Assembly (NCBI GenBank): GCA_047614005.1
Contig: JBLHIK010000022.1
Location: 1 to 9,258 of the forward strand
Reading direction: 5' to 3'
Origin: JBLHIK01 sp047614005
GTDB lineage: Bacteria; Patescibacteriota; Minisyncoccia; Phycocordibacterales; UBA1006
Length of the DNA: 9,258 nucleotides
The position numbers and the translations under genes are program-made. Shown piece by piece: positions 5,488 to 9,258 of the stretch. Position 1 is the stretch's first letter. Each line of letters begins with the position of its first letter. Under the pieces are notes generated by a model, which saw only the letters and a list, made by a program, of their open reading frames with translations, made no database searches and was not told where the DNA came from.

Positions 5488-5508
5488 CGAATCCCACCAT
5501 CTCCTCAT
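5488..5508 (+). other. Direct remnant of the tRNA-Ser 3' end (possible attR)
   Basis: CGAATCCCACCATCTCCTCAT matches tRNA-Ser 4516-4536 at 19 of 21 positions, in the same orientation and 972 bases downstream. Upstream bases do not form a cloverleaf. The segment between the two copies holds the nuclease gene and a short inverted repeat ATTGAGCT/AGCTCAAT (5355-5362/5393-5400), but no integrase. This fits a decayed insertion at the tRNA 3' end or a partial tRNA duplication. Confidence 0.6.
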
Positions 5509-5579
5509 TTGATAGTTGTTGTGAAGCAGCTATTCTTAGAAATATTGATTCAAAAAAGCACTAATGCAATTAAATATGA

Positions 5580-5592
5580 TATTATATATGTA
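5580..5592 (+). promoter_or_regulatory. Possible leaderless -10 of the deacetylase gene
   Basis: TATTAT (5580-5585) stands seven bases before ATG 5593, and TATGAT (5575-5580) overlaps it. No Shine-Dalgarno is present. Confidence 0.4.
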
Positions 5593-6885
5593 ATGAGAAT
5601 TATTTTTCACTTCATCACTACTTCTGTTATCAGTACTCTTATTTTGTTGCTTATTGTTACAGGTCTTGTTTCAATTCAAGAAGATAGGCTGTTGGCATAT
5701 CAATCAGGAGAAATAGAACAGAATCATACAGGTGTATCTATGTTGTTGGCTCAGGCAAACATCGGAGAAGTTATTGTTATTGTTGAAAATCAAAATCATT
5801 CTGAATTAAAAAAGGATGAACAGGATGAACAACAAGAAATCAAAATACAAACATATCAGAAAACAGAACAATACAGTACAGAAGAAAAAGACAACGAAGC
5901 GCAGCTATCTCCATTGTTTAAGGAAAAGGAAATATCTAAAGAAAAAAAATCCGTCAGCCTTGGTGTAAAGAAAAAATATAATGCAGATACTCAGTTTGTC
6001 ATGATTTCCTTTGATGGATCTAGAAGTCTGCCTACTTGGAATAAAACGCTTTCATTTGCAGAAGAAATGAGAGCTCTTGGTTCTCAGTTGGATTTTACTT
6101 ATTTTATTAGTGGTGTTTATTTTTTACCAAAAGAAAATAAAAAAACATACAGTTTGTCATGGCGTAAACCTGGCTCGTCAGGTATTTCATTTGGTGACAC
6201 AAAAGAAGTTACCGATGAACGTATTCGTCTAGTAAATAAAGCTTATTCATCTGGTCATGAAATAGGTTCTCATTTGAATGGTCACTTTGACGGAAGTTCA
6301 TGGACAGAAGACCAGTGGGATGAGGAATTTGATTTCTTTAGTAAGATTATGACTAATGATTTTACTCCACTGATTAATAGAGGATTGGATATAGAGGTAC
6401 CGATCGAAGATATTCTCGGTATTCGATCACCTCTCTTGTCCAAGAACAAGGCACTGTACAAAACACTTGCTAAAAAGAATTTTTCATATGATACAAGCAA
6501 GGTGGCATACGCTGGAACACAGCCATGGAAAGATCAAAATGATATATGGCAATTTCCTCTTGTATCTCTTAGACTAAATGGAAAGTACACTCTCTCTATG
6601 GACTATAATCACTATGAGGCTCAGACAGGTGCAAAAAACCTTTTGAAAGCAGGAACTCCCGAGTGGAACAAAGCAAAAGATGATATTGTAAATCTCTATA
6701 TAGAATATTTTGAAACTGAGTACAATGGAGTAAAAGCTCCTGTCAATATAGGTCATCATTTCTCAATGTGGAATGATGGGGTGTATTGGGAAGCATTAAA
6801 AGAATTTATGCGTCAGGTTTGTCACAAGGAAGATGTTGCTTGTGCCAACTACAGTGATCTCGTTGAATTTTTAGAAAATAAGTAA
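5593..6885 (+). CDS. Membrane-anchored polysaccharide deacetylase-like protein (CE4/NodB fold)
   Basis: I start the gene at ATG 5593 (430 aa) because the next residues form a signal or anchor helix (about 3-25, ending TLILLLIVTGL) and a -10 box lies just upstream. The open frame reaches back to TTG 5509 but would run through non-coding sequence. Residues 60-130 are a Glu/Lys/Gln-rich linker. The catalytic domain follows: FVMISFDGSRS with D141 (motif 1), GHEIGSHLNGH with H227 and H231 (metal-binding HxxxH, motif 2), GIRSPLL with R278 and P280 (motif 3), MDYNHYE near 337, and GHHFSMW with H388/H389 (motif 5). Enzymes of this type remove N-acetyl groups from peptidoglycan, chitin or other extracellular polysaccharides. 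Motif 1 is F-D-G rather than T-F-D-D-G, so it is divergent and activity is not certain. It would act outside the membrane. Confidence 0.82.
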   Translation: MRIIFHFITTSVISTLILLLIVTGLVSIQEDRLLAYQSGEIEQNHTGVSMLLAQANIGEVIVIVENQNHSELKKDEQDEQQEIKIQTYQKTEQYSTEEKDNEAQLSPLFKEKEISKEKKSVSLGVKKKYNADTQFVMISFDGSRSLPTWNKTLSFAEEMRALGSQLDFTYFISGVYFLPKENKKTYSLSWRKPGSSGISFGDTKEVTDERIRLVNKAYSSGHEIGSHLNGHFDGSSWTEDQWDEEFDFFSKIMTNDFTPLINRGLDIEVPIEDILGIRSPLLSKNKALYKTLAKKNFSYDTSKVAYAGTQPWKDQNDIWQFPLVSLRLNGKYTLSMDYNHYEAQTGAKNLLKAGTPEWNKAKDDIVNLYIEYFETEYNGVKAPVNIGHHFSMWNDGVYWEALKEFMRQVCHKEDVACANYSDLVEFLENK

Positions 6886-6905
6886 TAATCTTTTCATACA
6901 TAAGT

Positions 6906-6933
6906 AAAAAACTCTCATTGTTAGAGGTTTTTT
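6906..6933 (+). terminator. Terminator of the deacetylase gene
   Basis: An A-tract and CTCT (6906-6915) pair with AGAG, a bulged G and a run of six T (6923-6933) around a seven-base loop. The stem is weak in GC but sits 20 bases after the stop codon. Confidence 0.65.
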
Positions 6934-6949
6934 AGTTTTCTATAAAGCG

Positions 6950-6977
6950 TTGCATTGTGTTTAGGTATATGTATAAT
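6950..6977 (+). promoter_or_regulatory. Promoter of the leader region before the ABC-F gene
   Basis: TTGCAT (6950-6955), a 16-base spacer and TATAAT (6972-6977) form the best classical promoter in the window. No ORF of useful size starts just downstream, so the product is a leader or small RNA. Confidence 0.65.
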
Positions 6978-6983
6978 ACTTTC

Positions 6984-7139
6984 TAAGTTTAATAGTAGAT
7001 GTTCTTTTAATTTTTTACAGACGGATCTTTTTTGTTAAAAGAATAGGAATGCTTGCATAAGGGTGAGATCCTTAATCGTATGTTTCAAGTATTTCAAAGC
7101 CCAACTTTCATTTCATGGTTAATGAAAAGTTGGGCTTTT
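6984..7139 (+). ncRNA. Putative small RNA or leader transcript
   Basis: Starting seven bases after the TATAAT and ending at the terminator at 7139, the transcript would be about 155 nt. Possible stems are TCTTTT/AAAAGA (7026-7031/7037-7042) or, as an alternative, GGATCT/AGATCC (7023-7028/7066-7071). A 40-codon ORF from ATG 7080 (MFQVFQSPTFISWLMKSWAF and on) runs through the terminator hairpin and is probably incidental, though it could be a leader peptide. No known riboswitch or sRNA family is recognised. Confidence 0.4.
7096..7139 (+). terminator. Strong intrinsic terminator in the leader
   Basis: AAAGCCCAACTTTCAT (7096-7111) pairs with 7122-7138 over 16 base pairs with one bulged A and a ten-base loop, ending in TTTT. 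It would stop transcription from the promoter at 6950-6977. Confidence 0.85.
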
Positions 7140-7148
7140 CTATTGCAA

Positions 7149-7184
7149 AAAAGTACATATAAGGTAGTCTTTAAATGTACTTTT
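7149..7184. repeat. AT-rich inverted repeat before the uORF
   Basis: AAAAGTACAT (7149-7158) is the exact complement of ATGTACTTTT (7175-7184). The right arm contains the ATG of the 17-codon uORF and the loop contains its AAGG ribosome-binding site, so the fold could control uORF translation. Confidence 0.5.
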
Positions 7185-7228
7185 ATTCTCAAGCCTTTTT
7201 AAAAAAACACTCTTGCATATTTTTTTAA
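7175..7228 (+). CDS. uORF (17 aa), candidate leader peptide for ABC-F
   Basis: ATG 7175 follows AAGG by ten bases and encodes MYFYSQAFLKKHSCIFF with TAA at 7226-7228. Codons 10-15 coincide with the left arm of the next hairpin (7204-7218), so a ribosome pausing on the uORF would prevent that hairpin. Leader peptides of this size precede many antibiotic-inducible ABC-F and erm genes. Expression is inferred only. Confidence 0.35.
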   Translation: MYFYSQAFLKKHSCIFF

Positions 7229-7256
7229 GTTTTAAGGTTCAATGCAAGAGTGTTTT
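7204..7256 (+). promoter_or_regulatory. Perfect 15-bp hairpin, proposed anti-antiterminator
   Basis: AAAACACTCTTGCAT (7204-7218) pairs perfectly with 7242-7256 around a 23-base loop. Its right arm (7242-7249, ATGCAAGA) can instead pair with TTTTGCAT (7266-7273) in the following terminator, eight pairs including one G-U. The two folds are mutually exclusive. Confidence 0.55.
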
Positions 7257-7285
7257 CCCTCGATGTTTTGCATCGGGGGTTTTTT
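7257..7285 (+). terminator. Intrinsic terminator upstream of the ABC-F gene
   Basis: CCCTCGATG (7257-7265) pairs with CATCGGGGG (7271-7279), nine pairs with one G-U, loop TTTTG, followed by six T. It stands 157 bases before the ABC-F start. It begins directly where the 15-bp hairpin ends. Confidence 0.85.
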
Positions 7286-7374
7286 ATTTCAAAAAAGACA
7301 AGATTGAATCATGTAACATCAGTACTCTCATGATCCTAAATCGCTTATTTTTAAAGGGTTGCATGAGGATGGAT

Positions 7375-7403
7375 TTGAAGTATAGTGTGGGGGTAAAAAT
7401 ACT
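7375..7403 (+). promoter_or_regulatory. Weak alternative promoter for the ABC-F gene
   Basis: TTGAAG (7375-7380), 17 bases, then AATACT (7398-7403), four of six matches in each box. It would bypass the terminators. The rest of 7286-7442 holds nothing else convincing. A 67-codon frame over 7213-7416 runs through both hairpins and is unlikely to be a gene. Confidence 0.3.
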
Positions 7404-7442
7404 CTTATTTAGTTAATCATTTAGATAGTTTCAGAAATATAT

Positions 7443-8915
7443 ATGTCACAGAAAGGAGATACAATAGTACGGTTCAACGAAGTATCGTTTGAGCATGGTA
7501 TAAACAAGCCTATTTTAGAAGAGGTGAGTTTTTCGTTACGTCGTGGTTCAAAGATAACTCTTATGGGTCAAAACGGAGCAGGGAAAAGTACTCTTTTCAA
7601 ACTCCTTACACAAGAGGAATCTCCAGAGGATGGAGAGATACACATCTCTCCCAATGTCTCTGTTGCTATTTCAAGGCAAGTGATACCTCGAGAAGACCTC
7701 GACCTTACAGTAAGTGAATTCTTCCAAAAATGCTTTAAGGAAAAAGTATATGATATCGATCCGAAAATAGATGCTATTTTGGAAGTAGTACAGCTACATG
7801 CTCCAAAAGAAAAAACAATACGTGAATTTTCAGGAGGACAACAAGCACGACTTCTTCTCGCTTCTGCTCTTATACAGAACCCAGACCTCCTTCTCCTTGA
7901 TGAGCCTACCAACAACCTTGATAAAGAAGGAATAGAGCATTTGAAGGATTTTCTTATTGAATACAAAAAAAGTGTTGTTGTGATATCTCATGATGCTGAA
8001 TTCCTCAACGCCTTTACTCAAGGTGTTCTCTATCTCGATATTTTTACTCGTAAGATAGAACAGTATGTAGGTAACTATGACGATGTGGTGCGTGAAATAA
8101 CAATCCGTGTAGAAAAAGAACAAAAAAAGAACGCTCAATACGAAAAACATATTCAAGAGAAAAAAGACAAAGCAAACTTTTTTGCAAACAAAGGTGGTCG
8201 CCTTCGTGCTGTCGCAAAACGCATGAGGGAAAGTGCAGCCGAAGCAGAAGATTCCAAGGTGGATGTGCGTCGTGAAGACAAGACCATTCGACCATTTACT
8301 ATTCCTGTAAAATCTCACCACGTAGGAGAGTTGCTTTCCGTGTCATCTCTTTCTGTGATGAAGAAAAATCAGCCTGTTCAGTGTAGTGCAAATATCTCAC
8401 TTCTCAAGAATAATCACCTCTTGCTCAAAGGTCCAAATGGAATAGGGAAAAGTACTCTGTTGGAAAAGCTAGCAACAGGAGGGGAGCAAGGTGCAAAAAT
8501 ATCCGATGGTGTGGTGGTGGGATACTATAGGCAGGATTTTTCTACTCTTGATTTTAACTCAACTGTTCATGATGCTCTTGCTTCTGTGATGCATGGTGAT
8601 GATGAACAGAGACTTCGCAATGTTGCAGCAGGATTTCTCCTCACTGGAGATATCGTCTATACAAAGATAGGTAGTCTTTCTGAAGGACAAAAAGGGCTTG
8701 TGGCATTTGCTCAGCTGAGCCTCCTTCAACCAAATCTCCTAATTCTTGATGAGCCAACAAACCATATTAACTTTCGACATCTACCAATCATAGCAAAAGC
8801 TCTTGATGCATACGAAGGCGCCATGATACTTGTATCTCATGTTCCTGAGTTTGTAGAACAGATAAGAATAGACGAAACTCTCGACCTATCTTCACTAAAA
8901 GAGATAAAGAAATAA
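7443..8915 (+). CDS. ABC-F family ATPase (two nucleotide-binding domains)
   Basis: A 490-aa soluble protein with two ABC domains and no membrane part, as in ABC-F translation factors that act at the ribosomal E site (EttA/Uup-type or antibiotic-resistance type). Domain 1 is canonical: Walker A GQNGAGKST (42-50), signature FSGGQQAR (129-136), Walker B LLLLDEPTNNLD (149-160), H-loop H183. The inter-domain linker (about 200-290) is charged and helical. Domain 2 has Walker A GPNGIGKST (330-338), an altered signature LSEGQKG (412-418), Walker B LILDEPTNH (433-441) followed by I-N instead of L-D, and H466. No Shine-Dalgarno precedes ATG 7443; an AAAGGAG at 7452 lies inside the gene before an ATA codon. 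Upstream hairpins and a uORF suggest attenuation. The PhnA-type gene follows after three bases. Confidence 0.93.
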   Translation: MSQKGDTIVRFNEVSFEHGINKPILEEVSFSLRRGSKITLMGQNGAGKSTLFKLLTQEESPEDGEIHISPNVSVAISRQVIPREDLDLTVSEFFQKCFKEKVYDIDPKIDAILEVVQLHAPKEKTIREFSGGQQARLLLASALIQNPDLLLLDEPTNNLDKEGIEHLKDFLIEYKKSVVVISHDAEFLNAFTQGVLYLDIFTRKIEQYVGNYDDVVREITIRVEKEQKKNAQYEKHIQEKKDKANFFANKGGRLRAVAKRMRESAAEAEDSKVDVRREDKTIRPFTIPVKSHHVGELLSVSSLSVMKKNQPVQCSANISLLKNNHLLLKGPNGIGKSTLLEKLATGGEQGAKISDGVVVGYYRQDFSTLDFNSTVHDALASVMHGDDEQRLRNVAAGFLLTGDIVYTKIGSLSEGQKGLVAFAQLSLLQPNLLILDEPTNHINFRHLPIIAKALDAYEGAMILVSHVPEFVEQIRIDETLDLSSLKEIKK

Positions 8916-8918
8916 TAT

Positions 8919-9131
8919 ATGGAGGTATGCGATGCATTCAACAATGAGTTACATAATGGCGACAGCGTTCAACTCATAAAAAACCTTCCCGTAAAAGGTA
9001 CGAAGGTTGTTCTAAAAAAAGGTACAATGATAAAAAATATAAAACTCACCGATGATCCTGATGAGATAGATTGTTCTGCTCCTGGGGTAAAAAACCTCGT
9101 ACTTCGAACTGAATTTGTAAAAAAGAAATAG
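8919..9131 (+). CDS. Stand-alone PhnA-type domain protein (70 aa)
   Basis: The sequence NNELHNGDSVQLIKNLPVKG, then VLKKGTMIKNIKL, DIDC-like DEIDCSAPG and a final LRTEFVKK match the C-terminal domain of the PhnA/YjdM family. The N-terminal zinc ribbon of full-length members is absent; at 70 aa it is the bare domain. Despite the historical name, this family is not the phosphonoacetate hydrolase PhnA, and its function is unknown. ATG 8919 is three bases after the ABC-F stop, so translation is probably coupled in one operon. GGAGG occurs just inside the start (8921-8925), but no in-frame start follows it. The stop TAG at 9129-9131 abuts the comF stop on the other strand. Confidence 0.85.
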   Translation: MEVCDAFNNELHNGDSVQLIKNLPVKGTKVVLKKGTMIKNIKLTDDPDEIDCSAPGVKNLVLRTEFVKKK

Positions 9132-9258
9132 CTAGTGGGCGATAGCAATACCAAATACTTTTCTCGGCTTGAGTTTCTTTGCTGTATGTATGGCTTCTTG
9201 TAGTGTCGCTCCTGTGGTTGTCACGTCGTCGATGACTATTATGATGGAGTTTGAAAGT
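9132..9258 (-). CDS. comF: ComF-like phosphoribosyltransferase-domain protein, 3' end only
   Basis: On the minus strand the last 41 codons before TAG (9134-9132) read LSNSIIIVIDDVTTTGATLQ and onward to KVFGIAIAH. VIDDVTTTGATL is the PRPP-binding motif of the type I phosphoribosyltransferase fold, and the short tail with a hydrophobic strand (VFGIAIAH) is typical of ComF/GntX C-termini. ComF helps natural transformation at the inner face of the membrane. The 5' part lies beyond the window. It is convergent with, and touches, the PhnA-type gene. Confidence 0.85.
   Translation of the reverse strand, partial: LSNSIIIVIDDVTTTGATLQEAIHTAKKLKPRKVFGIAIAH

Noticed and set aside
5509..5592. Upstream TTG start for the deacetylase (28 extra residues)
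   Set aside because: It begins right after the tRNA-end remnant, adds a non-signal-like stretch before the membrane helix, and lacks a start signal; ATG 5593 with a -10 box is better.
7058..7075. AAGGGTGAGATCC as a T-box sequence before a terminator
   Set aside because: It lacks the invariant TGGN core and the downstream gene is not a synthetase, amino-acid transporter or biosynthesis gene.
7213..7416. 67-codon plus-strand frame before the ABC-F gene
   Set aside because: It runs through the right arm of the 15-bp hairpin and the terminator at 7257-7285 and has no family features.
7452..7467. AAAGGAG inside the ABC-F gene as the true ribosome-binding site with an ATA start
   Set aside because: ATA is a very rare start codon and the reading frame from ATG 7443 is intact; possible but not supported.
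7830..8321. 163-codon minus-strand frame opposite the ABC-F gene
   Set aside because: It is a shadow of the conserved ABC-F coding frame; the translation is low-complexity Phe/Leu/Ser-rich and no promoter is seen.

Overview
The window reads as an AT-rich bacterial chromosome segment on the standard code, with TGG for Trp and TAA, TAG and TGA all used as stops. Several features fit a Patescibacteria/CPR-type genome: a tRNA-Ser without encoded CCA, very compact genes, ComF, a two-domain ABC-F protein with a divergent second half, and several genes whose only initiation signal is a -10 box six or seven bases before the ATG (leaderless mRNAs). That assignment is an inference from style, not a phylogenetic result.

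Left part (1-3910): separately promoted accessory genes acting on RNA or nucleotides. They are a 5'-truncated Abi_2/AbiF-type HEPN protein, followed by a hairpin-rich non-coding stretch; a 93-aa orphan; a polymerase-beta-fold nucleotidyltransferase (minus strand); an endonuclease/exonuclease/phosphatase-fold enzyme (minus strand); a 51-aa leaderless gene whose first codons form a perfect 24-bp palindrome; and a 2H phosphoesterase with two HxT motifs and a strong terminator.

Centre (3911-5592): a tRNA-Ser(GCU) locus. Upstream lie two tandem 170-bp units. Each starts with the tRNA's own leader and first bases and ends with a promoter-like segment. Each can fold into hairpins, one with a compensatory base-pair change, and each contains 12-13 nt complementary to the tRNA D arm plus a seven-codon ORF behind AGGAGG. 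Degenerate copies of the tRNA 3' end lie on both sides, one inverted at 3994-4013 and one direct at 5488-5508. The direct copy and the tRNA bracket a Mrr-like restriction endonuclease gene, which suggests repeated insertion at this tRNA.

Right part (5593-9258): a membrane-anchored CE4-type polysaccharide deacetylase with a terminator; then a 556-bp leader region with a good promoter, three or four inverted repeats and a 17-codon uORF, arranged like a translation-controlled attenuator in front of an ABC-F ATPase gene. A stand-alone PhnA-type domain gene follows three bases after the ABC-F stop. The edge carries the 3' end of a comF-like gene on the minus strand, whose stop codon abuts the PhnA stop.

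The two places most worth a second look are the 170-bp repeat/tRNA-Ser array and the ABC-F leader.
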